DNA from: JACDAN01 sp963721345
GTDB taxonomy: Bacteria > Actinomycetota > Thermoleophilia > Gaiellales > Gaiellaceae
Length of the DNA stretch: 64,000 bases
Direction of reading: 5' to 3'
Assembly (NCBI GenBank): GCA_963721345.1
Contig: CAVRIT010000001.1
Coordinates: 1,736,001 to 1,800,000 of the forward strand
Shown here: positions 35,897 to 44,803 of the stretch, in pieces
Position numbering within the stretch: position 1 is the stretch's first letter
Layout of the letters: the number at the start of each line of letters is the position of its first letter
Program-made: the position numbers and the translations under genes
The notes under the pieces: model-generated
Told to the model about the DNA's origin: nothing
Databases searched by the model: none
What the model saw: the letters and a program-made list of their open reading frames with translations, nothing else

Positions 35897-37048
35897 GTGG
35901 GCGCGCCGACCGCCTCCGCCGCGCTGAGCCTGCGCACGATCTCGACCGAGAGCTCGTTCGCAGCGCTCGGCGACGAGTGGGACGAGCTCGTCCGCTCGAG
36001 ACCACGCCCGAGCCCCTTCCTCCTGCAGGCGTGGCTCCTCGAGTGGTGGCGCCACTACGGTGCCGGTGGCGAGCTTGCGGTCCACGTCGCCCATAGGCAC
36101 GGCCGCCTGGTCGGCGCGCTCCCACTCTGCGTGCTGCCGCAGCACGGCCTGCGCGTGCTGTCGTTCGTCGGCGGCGACACGGCGCTCGCGGACCTTCTCG
36201 TTGCGGACGGCGAGAGCGGGGAGGTCGCCGCGGCCCTCTGTCGCCGCGCCGTGTCGCCGCAGCACGACTACGCCGACTTCATGGGATTGCCGGCGGAGAG
36301 CCGGCTGGTAGCGGAGCTCGGCTCGTCTGGGCTGACGCTGATCGAGCGCGCGGAGTCTCCGGTGCTCGACCTAAGCCGGGGGTGGGAAGCGGTGTACACG
36401 TCGAAGCTCTCGTCGAAGCAGCGCAACCACCACCGGCGCAGGCGCCGGCAGCTCGCCGCGGAGGGACGGGTTGAGGTTGAGGTCGCGCGCGCGCCGGACG
36501 AGCTCGAACGTGCGCTCGAGGAGGCGTTCCGCCTGCACCGCCTGAGGTGGGCGGGCCGTCCTGATGGATCCGGCTTCGCCTCGCCGGTCGGCCGCCGGTT
36601 CCACCGCGCGGTCGTCCAAGCCCTCGCAGCGCTCGACGTCCCCCGGATCGTGACGCTCAAGATCGACGGCCGTGCCGTCGCGTTCCACTATTACTTCGCG
36701 CTCGAGCGGCGGATGTACGTCCACCGGATCGCCTTCGATCCGGCCTTCGGACGGTTCTCCCCCGGGTTGATCAACACGCTCGACGCGATCGAGGCGGCGG
36801 CGGAGGAGGGCGCAACGAGGGTCGAGTTCCTCGGGGGCGCCGAGCGGTACAAGCTCGAGCTCGCCGACCACTTGGAGCCGCTCTACGAGGCCCTGGGCTT
36901 GGCGTCCGGCGTGAAAGGCAGGGCCGCTGCCGCGCAACGGGTCGCCACGATCCGCCTGCGGAGGCGGCTGAAGCGTTCGCCTGCGCTCCGGCGCTTCTAC
37001 TTCGAACGCCTTGCCCCGATCCGTCGCCTGGTGAAAGGACACACGTGA
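35897..37048 (+). CDS. FemAB/GNAT-like acyltransferase (Acetyltransf_6), paralogue B
   Basis: 383 residues from a GTG 2 bp after the preceding stop; a longer frame open from 35279 is spurious. Closely parallels paralogue A: SPFLLQAWLLEWWRHYG, then VHVAHRHGRLVGALPLC, then SSKQRNHHRRRRRQL, then FHYYFALERRMYVHRIAFD and a GGAERYKLELADHLEPLYE ending. The two genes sit 2 kb apart on opposite strands, consistent with duplication. The polysaccharide deacetylase downstream overlaps by 4 bp, so the two probably modify the same glycan. Confidence 0.75.
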   Translation: MGAPTASAALSLRTISTESSFAALGDEWDELVRSRPRPSPFLLQAWLLEWWRHYGAGGELAVHVAHRHGRLVGALPLCVLPQHGLRVLSFVGGDTALADLLVADGESGEVAAALCRRAVSPQHDYADFMGLPAESRLVAELGSSGLTLIERAESPVLDLSRGWEAVYTSKLSSKQRNHHRRRRRQLAAEGRVEVEVARAPDELERALEEAFRLHRLRWAGRPDGSGFASPVGRRFHRAVVQALAALDVPRIVTLKIDGRAVAFHYYFALERRMYVHRIAFDPAFGRFSPGLINTLDAIEAAAEEGATRVEFLGGAERYKLELADHLEPLYEALGLASGVKGRAAAAQRVATIRLRRRLKRSPALRRFYFERLAPIRRLVKGHT

Positions 37049-37893
37049 GGGGCGAGGCGGCGTTCTACGCGATGAAGGCCGCGGGGACACGTGCGCGCTC
37101 TGCTGCGTGGCTGGCGCGCACAGGCGGCCGGACCGACACCGACGGCCTCCGGATGCTCGTCTACCACCGCGTGTCGAACGACCGCGACGAGCTGGCGGTC
37201 AGCACCGACGACTTCCGCCGCCAGATGGACCACCTCGCCTCCGAGTCGTACCGCGTGGTGGATGTCGTCGAGGCCGTTGCACGCCTCGATTCCGGCCTGC
37301 GAGGGCGCACCATCGGCCTCAGCTTCGACGACGGCTATCTCGACGTGGCCGAGCACGCGCTCGACGCGCTCGCGGCACACGGTTTTCGCGCGACGGTCTT
37401 CGTGGCGCCTGCGGTCGTCGACGGCAATGCGTGGTTCGACTGGTACCGCTCACAGCCGGAGCTCCTGGACTGGACCGAGATCTCCGAGCTCGACCGTGAC
37501 GGGACCCTGCGGTTCGAGGCGCACTCGCTGACGCACCCGAACCTGACGGCGCTCGACGACCATGTCGCGCGGCACGAGATCGCCGGGTCGAAGCGCGAGC
37601 TCGAGCTGAGGCTCGGCCGTTCGGTGCAGGCGTTCGCGTACCCGACGGGGCTCTTCGGTGCCCGGGAGCGCCGACTGGTCGCGGAAGCGGGCTTCCGCAT
37701 CGCGGTGTCGTGCGAACCGGGCGTCAACACGGCGACCACAGATCGCTTCGCGCTCCGCCGCCGCCAGATCGACGGTCGCGACAACCTGCTCGACTTCCGC
37801 GCCAAGGTCGCCGGCGGTCACGACACGCCGCTGCCGCTGCGGGCGACCTATCGCCGCCGCCGCTATGGCGTCACCGCTCTCGGGGGACGCTGA
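37045..37893 (+). CDS. Polysaccharide deacetylase (NodB homology, CE4-like)
   Basis: 282 residues from a GTG overlapping the acyltransferase stop (GTGA). Catalytic motif 1 TIGLSFDDGYLD supplies the Asp-Asp pair. Motif 2 FEAHSLTHPNL supplies H-S/T-x-x-H, with LTHPNL as the metal site. The substrate-pocket segment FAYPTGLFG is present. No signal peptide is obvious, so it could act in the cytosol or be exported with the cluster products. Removes acetyl groups from N-acetyl sugars of the polymer or precursor. Confidence 0.85.
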   Translation: MRGEAAFYAMKAAGTRARSAAWLARTGGRTDTDGLRMLVYHRVSNDRDELAVSTDDFRRQMDHLASESYRVVDVVEAVARLDSGLRGRTIGLSFDDGYLDVAEHALDALAAHGFRATVFVAPAVVDGNAWFDWYRSQPELLDWTEISELDRDGTLRFEAHSLTHPNLTALDDHVARHEIAGSKRELELRLGRSVQAFAYPTGLFGARERRLVAEAGFRIAVSCEPGVNTATTDRFALRRRQIDGRDNLLDFRAKVAGGHDTPLPLRATYRRRRYGVTALGGR

Positions 37894-39045
37894 GTGCGGC
37901 GGCCCCGTGTCCTCCTCGTGATCACGCTTGCCGAGGTCGGTGGCGCACAGAGCTACGTCGCCTCGCTGCTGCCGGCGCTCGTCGACCGCTTCGAAGTCGT
38001 CGTCGCGGCGCACGGGTCGGGGCCGCTCCGAGGCGCCGCCGAGCTCGCGGGCGCACGCTTCGTCTCGCTCAGGCACGTGCGGCGCCCGATTCGGCCGTGG
38101 CGAGACCTGGCGGGACTGTTCGAGCTGTACGTCCTTTTTCGGCGCGAGTGTCCGGACATCGTCCACGCGAACAGCTCGAAAGCCGGGCTCCTCGGACGCC
38201 TTGCCGCGTTCGCCGCGGGCGTCCCGATTCGCGTCTTCACGGCGCACGGCTGGGCATTTGCGGCGAGAACCGGCCTGACCGCCCGCTGCTACAGGTGGGC
38301 GGATCGGCTCGTCCGGCCGCTCACGACGGTGACGGTCTGCGTCTCCGAGCACGACCGGCTCGCGGGCATCCGCGCCCGGACCTGCAGCGCGGACCGCACC
38401 ATCCTGATCCGCAACGGCATCCCGCTCGACTCGGCTCCCCGCGCCCGCCACTTCGAGCGCGCGCGACCGCTTCTCGTCTCGGTGGGTCGGCTGAAGGCAC
38501 CCAAGGACTTCCTCACGCTCGTCCGCGCCTTCGCGCTGCTCCCCGCGGACGCGTTCGAGGCGTTGATCGTCGGCGAAGGTCCCGGGAGAGCCCGGCTGGA
38601 GCGCGAGCTCCGCCGGCTCGGGCTCGAGGGACGGGTGACCCTCGCCGGGGAGCGAGCCGACGTGACGGCGGTGCTGGCGTTCTCGGATGTCTTCGTGCTC
38701 GCAAGCCTCTCCGAAGGGCTTCCGGTTTCCGTGCTGGAGGCGATGGCCGCCGAGCTTCCGGTCGTCGCGACGAGCGTCGGAGGCATCCCGGAGCTCGTCG
38801 TAGACGGGAAGACAGGCTTGCTTGTTCGACCACGTGACCCCAAAGCGCTGCGCGACGCCCTCGCGCGGCTCCTCGACGACCGCGACCTGAGACGCCGGCT
38901 CGGAGCCATCGGCCGTGTCCGGGCCGAGACGCTCTTCGGCGTCGAGCCCTTCCGCCGCGCGCATGTCGAGCTCTACGCCGCCGAGCTCGCCCGCCGCAGC
39001 CTGCCGGTTCCCCACGGACGCCCGACTCTCGTCCGTTCGGCCTAG
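37894..39045 (+). CDS. GT4-family glycosyltransferase
   Basis: 383 residues, GTG start directly after the deacetylase stop. The N-terminal EVGGAQSYVASLLPAL, the HANSSKAGLLGRLAAF segment, AHGWAFA, the PLLVSVGRLKAPKDF strand-helix and the nucleotide-sugar site ASLSEGLPVSVLEAMAAELP (E-x7-E) are all classical GT4. Cytosolic sugar transfer onto the lipid-linked glycan. Followed immediately by the O-antigen ligase gene. Confidence 0.85.
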   Translation: MRRPRVLLVITLAEVGGAQSYVASLLPALVDRFEVVVAAHGSGPLRGAAELAGARFVSLRHVRRPIRPWRDLAGLFELYVLFRRECPDIVHANSSKAGLLGRLAAFAAGVPIRVFTAHGWAFAARTGLTARCYRWADRLVRPLTTVTVCVSEHDRLAGIRARTCSADRTILIRNGIPLDSAPRARHFERARPLLVSVGRLKAPKDFLTLVRAFALLPADAFEALIVGEGPGRARLERELRRLGLEGRVTLAGERADVTAVLAFSDVFVLASLSEGLPVSVLEAMAAELPVVATSVGGIPELVVDGKTGLLVRPRDPKALRDALARLLDDRDLRRRLGAIGRVRAETLFGVEPFRRAHVELYAAELARRSLPVPHGRPTLVRSA

Positions 39046-40389
39046 ATGGAGCTCGTCTATCCCATCCCGACGCGCGGCGCGGCGACTCGGGCGCTGGCAC
39101 TCTGCGTGGGGGCGGCGATCCTGCTGTCGCTCTTCGTCGGCGCGGCGGTAGTCCTCTCCCGGAACCCGCTGCCCGTCCCGATGCTGCTCGCCGGGGGAAT
39201 CGGCCTCGCGATCACGCTCCTGCTCGCCCTCGTTCGCTTCGACGCGGTGGTCGTCCTCGGGGTGCTCCTGCTCGCCGCGGTTCGCCTCGAGCCGGCGCCC
39301 GCCGACATCGTCTTCGCAGTCGCCATCGCCGTCGCAGTCGCGACGGGCGCCGTGCGGCTCGGCCGCGCCCCGCTGAGCGTGACGGCGCTCGTCGTGCTCT
39401 TTCTCGCGCTCAACCTGCTCGCGGCGGTCGAGGTCGCCGACGCCTCGAGGGCGGCGGAGTTCTTCGCGATCACGCTCTACCTCGGGATCTTCGCCGTCTG
39501 GCTCGCGGCGTACGTGAGCTCAGCGCGCCGCGCGCGCCTCGTCGTCGTCGCGTACCTCGTTGCCGCTGTCGTCTCGGCGGCCGTCGCGTGCCTTGCGCTC
39601 TTTACCCCACTACCGGCTGCGAACGCGTTCGTGGACGGCCCACGAGCGCAGGGTCTGTTCAAGGACCCGAACGTCTTCGGCCCGTTCCTCGTCCCCGCCG
39701 CACTGATCCTGATGGAGGAGAGCGTCGCGCCCCGGCTCCTCCGCCTGCGCACCGTGACGAAGCTCCTCCTGCTGTCGATCGTGGTCACCGGCGTTCTCTT
39801 CTCGTTCTCACGCGCGGCGTGGCTCAACCTCGCAGTCGGCACGGCCGTCCTCCTCGTGATCCTGGCGCTGCGGCGCGGCGGCGCACGCAGGGCGATGACG
39901 CTCTTCGTCGTCCTGCTCCTGGCTTCGGTCGCGCTCTTCGGCGCGGTCTCGGCGACCTCCACGGCCTCGTTCCTGCGCCAGCGCGCCTCGTTCCAGGTCT
40001 ACGACGTCGATCGGTTCGGAGCTCAGGTCTCCGGAATCGACCTCGCGACGCAGTATCCGCTCGGGATCGGGCCGGGGCAGTTCGAGCGGGTCTCGGAGCT
40101 CTCGGCTCACAGCACGTACGTCCGAGCTCTCGCGGAGCAGGGCGTCCTCGGGATGGTGGTCTTCTTCGCGCTCATGCTTCTGACGCTCGGCTTTGCGGCC
40201 CGGAACGCCGCCGCCGGGACCACGACGATGGGCATCGGTTCAGCGGCGCTTCTGGCGGCCTGGTGCGGCCTCCTTGCCAACAGCCTCTTCATCGACACGC
40301 TGCACTGGCGACACCTATGGCTCGTCGCCGCCCTGATCTGGGCCGGAGCGGCGGTCGCCCGCGCCTATCCCTCCAGGTATGCGGGGTGA
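39046..40389 (+). CDS. O-antigen ligase family membrane protein (polymerase/ligase)
   Basis: 447 residues, about twelve transmembrane helices. The Wzy_C signature appears in the long loop: GLFKDPNVFGPFLVPA, then FSFSRAAWLNLAVGT, then YPLGIGPGQFERV and HSTYVRALAEQG. It acts at the outer membrane face to polymerise or transfer the lipid-linked repeat unit. It has no TPR tail, unlike the relative at 22619. Its stop overlaps by 25 bp the end of the convergent Wzc-like gene. Confidence 0.8.
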   Translation: MELVYPIPTRGAATRALALCVGAAILLSLFVGAAVVLSRNPLPVPMLLAGGIGLAITLLLALVRFDAVVVLGVLLLAAVRLEPAPADIVFAVAIAVAVATGAVRLGRAPLSVTALVVLFLALNLLAAVEVADASRAAEFFAITLYLGIFAVWLAAYVSSARRARLVVVAYLVAAVVSAAVACLALFTPLPAANAFVDGPRAQGLFKDPNVFGPFLVPAALILMEESVAPRLLRLRTVTKLLLLSIVVTGVLFSFSRAAWLNLAVGTAVLLVILALRRGGARRAMTLFVVLLLASVALFGAVSATSTASFLRQRASFQVYDVDRFGAQVSGIDLATQYPLGIGPGQFERVSELSAHSTYVRALAEQGVLGMVVFFALMLLTLGFAARNAAAGTTTMGIGSAALLAAWCGLLANSLFIDTLHWRHLWLVAALIWAGAAVARAYPSRYAG

Positions 40390-41900
40390 GCGCCACGGGC
40401 GCCCACGATCACGAGGCCGAGCGCCTTCACGTCGAGCCGCGCGAGGAGCTCGCGGAGGGCAATCGCATTCTCCGGGGTCATCCGGTCGGGGCGGCAGACG
40501 ATGAGCAGGCCGTCGGCGCGGTGGGCGAGCACCTGGCTGTCGACCAGGCCGAGGAGCGGTGGGCCGTCGAGCAGGACGTAGTCGTAGTCGCTGCCCCTGA
40601 CGTCGTCGAAGAACTTGTCGAGCGTGTCGCTCGCCAGCAGCTGCGAGGGGTCCGGAGGTGTTCGTCCGCTCGCGAGGACGTGGAGGCTTCCGGCCTCCGC
40701 GCCGCGGCCTCCCGTGCGGACGGCGCTCATCTCCGCGGCGCCGCTCGACCCGTTCCTTCGCGCCGCGGTGAGGACCTCGGCGAGCCCGGGCGTCTGGGCC
40801 ACGTCGAAGAGCTCGTGGAGCCGCGGCCAGCGCATGTCGGCGGAGATGAGCCAGGTCCGCAGGCCCGCGTGCGAGAGGACGAGCCCAAGCGCAGCCGTGA
40901 CCTCCGACTTGCCCTCGCCGTGCAGAGCGCTCGTCACGAGCACGGTGCGCTGCTCGGTCGGCGGGAGCAGCCTCCGCAGGGACGCTTGGAGGGTCTGGTA
41001 CGCCTCGTACTCGACGGCCTTCAGCTGCTTCGGCCCGTGGCCGAGGCGACGGCGGACGTAGGGGACCTCCACGAGGACGGGCAGGTCGAGGAGCCGGCCG
41101 AGCTCGCGCGAGTTGGTCACCCGAGGCTTGAGCTGCGCCCGGGCGAGCGCGACCAGCACGGCGATGAACGCCGCGGCGAAGAACCCGAAGAGCGCGTTTC
41201 GCGCCGGGCGTGGTGCGTAGGGCTTCGCCGGGGGCCGGGCCGCCTCGGCCAGCTCGAGCTCGGAGCCCGAGCCGGCGGCGACGAAGTTGAGGTCCGTCAG
41301 CCGCTCGCGAATGGACGCGCGCTCCTCGGCGGCCGGGATGCCGCGGACGCCTTGGAGCCGGGCGAGCGCCCGCTGGAGGGTCCCACGCGCCCGTGCGAGC
41401 CGCAGCCGCTCCACCCGCCGCCCCTCGGCAAGGAAGGAGATGGCGACCGCATTGGCGATGCGTGCCGCACCGGCGGCGCTCTCGTCGGTGGCGACGACGT
41501 TGATGATGTTGGCGGCAGGATCGACCGACGCCTCTACCTTCCCCTCGAGCGCCGCCGCGGTCGTGAGCCGCAGCCGGCGAGCGGCCCGACGCAGGTTCTC
41601 GCGAGTCGTCAGCAGTGCCTGGATCGTGGCGAGGCGGCGTTCGACCGACTCTGCGTCGCGGGTCTCGAGAGGGTCGGCTGCGCCTTCGACCACGACCTTC
41701 GCGCTCGCGCGATACGTCTCGGACAGGCTGCTGGAGACCACAAAGACGGCGGCCGTCAACGGGACGACGATCAGGAGGATCAGGAGCCAGCTGCGGCGAA
41801 GGGCGGCGAGGTAGCGGCCGAGCTCGATCGGCTCCTCCGGCGGCGGCCGGTCGGCCACATGCCAGCCGGCGCCGTTGCCGGTCGTCGAGAGATCCGCCAT
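40365..41900 (-). CDS. Wzz/Wzc-like polysaccharide chain-length protein with BY-kinase-type ATPase domain
   Basis: 511 residues from the ATG at 41900. A cytosolic N-terminus, first membrane helix (RSWLLILLIVVPLTAAVF), periplasmic Wzz-type region with heptads (about 60-225), second helix (ALFGFFAAAFIAVLVALA), then the ATPase: VLVTSALHGEGKSEVTAAL (Walker A), WLISADMRWPRLHELF (A'), YDYVLLDGPPLLGLVD (B). The tail is short (HPAYLEG) with a single Tyr, not the Tyr cluster of autokinases, so autophosphorylation is doubtful. It controls export and length of the polysaccharide with Wzx/Wzy partners. Confidence 0.85.
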   Translation of the reverse strand: MADLSTTGNGAGWHVADRPPPEEPIELGRYLAALRRSWLLILLIVVPLTAAVFVVSSSLSETYRASAKVVVEGAADPLETRDAESVERRLATIQALLTTRENLRRAARRLRLTTAAALEGKVEASVDPAANIINVVATDESAAGAARIANAVAISFLAEGRRVERLRLARARGTLQRALARLQGVRGIPAAEERASIRERLTDLNFVAAGSGSELELAEAARPPAKPYAPRPARNALFGFFAAAFIAVLVALARAQLKPRVTNSRELGRLLDLPVLVEVPYVRRRLGHGPKQLKAVEYEAYQTLQASLRRLLPPTEQRTVLVTSALHGEGKSEVTAALGLVLSHAGLRTWLISADMRWPRLHELFDVAQTPGLAEVLTAARRNGSSGAAEMSAVRTGGRGAEAGSLHVLASGRTPPDPSQLLASDTLDKFFDDVRGSDYDYVLLDGPPLLGLVDSQVLAHRADGLLIVCRPDRMTPENAIALRELLARLDVKALGLVIVGARGAHPAYLEG

Positions 41901-43487
41901 CCTCGTCTTCAAGGTGCCGTCGCGCGGCGCGCGCGAACCCTCACGGCGCTCCTCGTCGCGACGGGTCTCGTCGCGGGCTGCGACCGCGCATCGGAGCCGC
42001 CGGTGGCCGGCGCTCTCTCGTCGGGGCAGGCGATCAGCGTCGCCTACGCGGGGCCGCGCGAAATCACGCGGCCGACGGCGCTTCGCGCTCGGGCGAGCAG
42101 CCGTTCCGCGCGGGTCATCGCGGTGACGTTCGTGCTCGACGGGCGCCCGGTCGGCTCGGACACGACCCGGCCCTACGCGTTCGACGTCGATCCGGCCTTC
42201 CTGCCGCACGGCCGCGGGCTTCTCCGCGTCGTCGCTGTCGACAGCCTTGGGCGCCGCGCCTCGGCGGCTCCTGTCGCCGTCAGCGTCTCCGGCTCCCGCG
42301 GGCACATCGTCAGGGCCTCTCCGGAGCGTGGACTCGGCCGCGCCCTCGAGGCGCTCCGGCGCGGTGATGTCACCGTGCAGCTCGCCCCCGGCCGCTACCG
42401 CCTCAGCGAGGTCAGGCTCGGCAGCGGCGCGCGCCTCGTCGGCTCGGGGCCGCAGACCGTGATCGCCGCGCCGCCGGGCGAGCGCTACTGGGCCCTCCTG
42501 ATCGCGAAGGGGGACGACATTCGCATCAGCGAGCTGGCGCTCGACGGCGGTGGTCCAGTTCGTGGCGACGACGAAGGCGGGATCGCTGTCGCGGTGTTCG
42601 ACGGCTCACACGACGTCAGGCTCCAGCGGCTGGACATCAGGCGCGTTCGGACGGACGGCGTCAACACGTGGGGCGCGTACTCCGGCATCTCGGTGCAGGA
42701 CTCGCGCATCGAGGGCGGCGGAACCGGGGAGGCCGGCTTCGTCGCGCTCGGCTCCGACGAGTCGCGCGACACGAGCGTGATCCGCACGCGCGTCCGTGGG
42801 TTCACGTCGTTCGGCATCCTCCTCCAGCAGCAGGAGCACGGGCGCCCTGCGGCCGACCTCCACGGCGTCGTCCTGGACAACGTCGTCAGCGACGTCCGCG
42901 ACCCGTCTCGCGACGGGTGCTGGACAGCCGCGAAGTACCGGACGCCCGGCTGCGGCACGAACGAGGGCGGCATCTGGACCGGCGGGGTGGCGGCTGCGGT
43001 CGTCGGCAACACCGTGCGGCGCGCGAGGTGGGACGGAATCGAGACGGTCGGCTCGTCGACACGGACGGCGATCGTCCGCAACCGGATCTACGACACGCGG
43101 ACCGGGATCTACCTCGAGCACTCGACGCACCGCTCGCTGATCGCTCACAACCTGATCGTCGACGCCCTCACCGGGATCAACGTGGAGTGGTGGCACGACG
43201 GCGAAGGCTCTCGGCGGAACACGTTCGCCGACAACCGCATCGTCGGGGCCGAGACGGGCATCTTCCTCGACGTCGGCAGCAACGGCAACCGCATCGTCAG
43301 GAACGTCTTCGTCGGCGGCTCCAGGCCCTCGATCGTCCTCCAGGGAGCCTCGCGGAACCTCGTGCGGGCGAACCGCACATGCGGAGGGCAGGGTCCGGTC
43401 GTCGCCTTCGATACTGCGAGGTGGGACGACGGCCGGCTCGCCGAGCCGCGACGGAACCGGGTCTTCGCCAATGAGGCTGCGTGTTGA
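41859..43487 (+). CDS. Beta-helix lipoprotein (pectate-lyase-like repeats) with N-terminal Ig-like domain
   Basis: About 542 residues. The start is uncertain: ATG 41859 overlaps the start of the divergent Wzc-like gene by 42 bp. LTALLVATGLVAGC is a lipobox-type signal, so the protein is probably lipid-anchored outside the membrane. An Ig-like segment (VIAVTFVLDGRPVGSDTTRP, then LRVVAVDSLGRR) precedes right-handed beta-helix repeats (ISELALDGGG, LQRLDIRRVRTDGV, ISVQDSRIEGGG, IVRNRIYDTRTGIYLEHS, NTFADNRIVGAETGIFL). Such proteins bind or cleave polysaccharides; the catalytic residues are not certain. It may act on the exopolysaccharide of this cluster. Confidence 0.75.
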   Translation: MPAGAVAGRREIRHPRLQGAVARRARTLTALLVATGLVAGCDRASEPPVAGALSSGQAISVAYAGPREITRPTALRARASSRSARVIAVTFVLDGRPVGSDTTRPYAFDVDPAFLPHGRGLLRVVAVDSLGRRASAAPVAVSVSGSRGHIVRASPERGLGRALEALRRGDVTVQLAPGRYRLSEVRLGSGARLVGSGPQTVIAAPPGERYWALLIAKGDDIRISELALDGGGPVRGDDEGGIAVAVFDGSHDVRLQRLDIRRVRTDGVNTWGAYSGISVQDSRIEGGGTGEAGFVALGSDESRDTSVIRTRVRGFTSFGILLQQQEHGRPAADLHGVVLDNVVSDVRDPSRDGCWTAAKYRTPGCGTNEGGIWTGGVAAAVVGNTVRRARWDGIETVGSSTRTAIVRNRIYDTRTGIYLEHSTHRSLIAHNLIVDALTGINVEWWHDGEGSRRNTFADNRIVGAETGIFLDVGSNGNRIVRNVFVGGSRPSIVLQGASRNLVRANRTCGGQGPVVAFDTARWDDGRLAEPRRNRVFANEAAC

Positions 43488-44803
43488 GGACGGAGACCGA
43501 CGCCGTCGTCGGGGGCTCGGTGCTCCTGTTCTGGTCGAAGGTGGCCGGGAACGTTGGCTTCTTCGTGGCGGTGTTGATCCTCGCGAGGGCGCTCGGCCCG
43601 TCCGGCCGGGGGACGATCGCGTTCCTCCTCGTGACCGTGCTCGTGGCGGCGCGCGTGGCCAATCTCGGGATGGCGGAGGCCACCGCGGTGCTCGTCGCGC
43701 GGCGGCCGGCGAAGCGCGGCGCTCTGCTCGCCAACACCCTCGTCGTGGCGTTCGCGACCGCGCTGGTCGCCTCCGTTGCCGCGTGCGCCGTACTGGTCGC
43801 GCTCGGCGAGGAGCGGCCGGCCGGGATCGGAGAGGCCGAGCTCGCGGTGATCGTCGGTGCGACCGTCGTGTCCGCGCTCGGAGACGCCGGTCACTCGGTC
43901 CTCCTGGGCCGTGGAAGCATCCACGCCATCGCGGTGATCACAGCGAGTGCATCGTGGCTCTACGCACTCATGCTCGTGCTCGTCTGGGCGTTTGACGGGC
44001 TGACCGTGCTCGGCGCGGCCCTGGCATGGACCGCCGCGGAGGCCGTCCGCGGTGCGGCGTTCCTGGGCCGGGCGAAGCGTGGGCTGGCGGCGAGACGGCC
44101 GGATCTGCGCCTCCTTCGCGAGGCGTTGGGCTTCGGGACGCGCGCCTGGGCCGGGAGCCTGGCGCGGTTCCTGAACTTCCGAACCGACCAGTTGCTCGTC
44201 GGCGTGCTCGCGTCGGAGGCGACTCTCGGCATCTACGCCGTCGCGGTAAACGCGTCCGAGGTGCTGCTTTACCTGCCGGCGGCGATGGCGACCGCCCTCC
44301 TCCCGGCAGCGGCGCGCTCCGCTGGCCGGGTCGGCGTCGATCACGCGCTGCGCGCATTCCGCTCGGCCGCGGTCGTGACGGCTGTGGCGATGCTCGCAGG
44401 CGCGATCCTCGGCCCGGTGCTGCTTCCGCGCATCTTCGGAGCCGAGTACACCGACTCCGTCCCGCCGTTTCTCCTGCTCCTGCCGGGCGCGCTCGGATTC
44501 GCCGCCACGGCCGTGTTCTCGTCCGCGCTCGTCGGCGGCGCGTCTCCGGGACTGTCGTCCCTCGGCCCGGTGACGGCGCTCGCGGTCGGGATCGGGCTCG
44601 ACCTGCTGCTGATCCCCCGATTCGGCGCATCCGGCGCGGCGGCGGCGGCGAGCGCCGCCTTCTTCGCGGGCGGGCTGGCCGCCCTCGCCGCGTTCCGCCG
44701 TCGCCACGCATTCCCCTGGCGGGCCGTCATCGCGCCGGAGCGCGGCGATCTCGCCGTCTTCCGCGCGCTCGTGACGCCGCTCCGCGCAGTGCGTTCCGGC
44801 TAG
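43484..44803 (+). CDS. Wzx-like polysaccharide flippase
   Basis: About 439 residues with 12-14 transmembrane helices. TTG at 43484 overlaps the previous stop by 4 bp, with GTG 43481 as an alternative. Features of the polysaccharide_synt/MATE superfamily: FWSKVAGNVGFFVAVLILAR, then ALGPSGRGTIAF, then WAGSLARFLNFRTDQLLVG and IYAVAVNASEVLLYLP. Moves lipid-linked glycan units across the cytoplasmic membrane. Its stop nearly touches the convergent third acyltransferase gene. Confidence 0.85.
   Translation: MRTETDAVVGGSVLLFWSKVAGNVGFFVAVLILARALGPSGRGTIAFLLVTVLVAARVANLGMAEATAVLVARRPAKRGALLANTLVVAFATALVASVAACAVLVALGEERPAGIGEAELAVIVGATVVSALGDAGHSVLLGRGSIHAIAVITASASWLYALMLVLVWAFDGLTVLGAALAWTAAEAVRGAAFLGRAKRGLAARRPDLRLLREALGFGTRAWAGSLARFLNFRTDQLLVGVLASEATLGIYAVAVNASEVLLYLPAAMATALLPAAARSAGRVGVDHALRAFRSAAVVTAVAMLAGAILGPVLLPRIFGAEYTDSVPPFLLLLPGALGFAATAVFSSALVGGASPGLSSLGPVTALAVGIGLDLLLIPRFGASGAAAAASAAFFAGGLAALAAFRRRHAFPWRAVIAPERGDLAVFRALVTPLRAVRSG

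Noticed and set aside
39588..43487. A 1299-residue open frame over the O-antigen ligase, Wzc-like gene and beta-helix gene
   Set aside because: Its first 750 codons are shadow of other genes. Only the part after about 41859 has beta-helix character.
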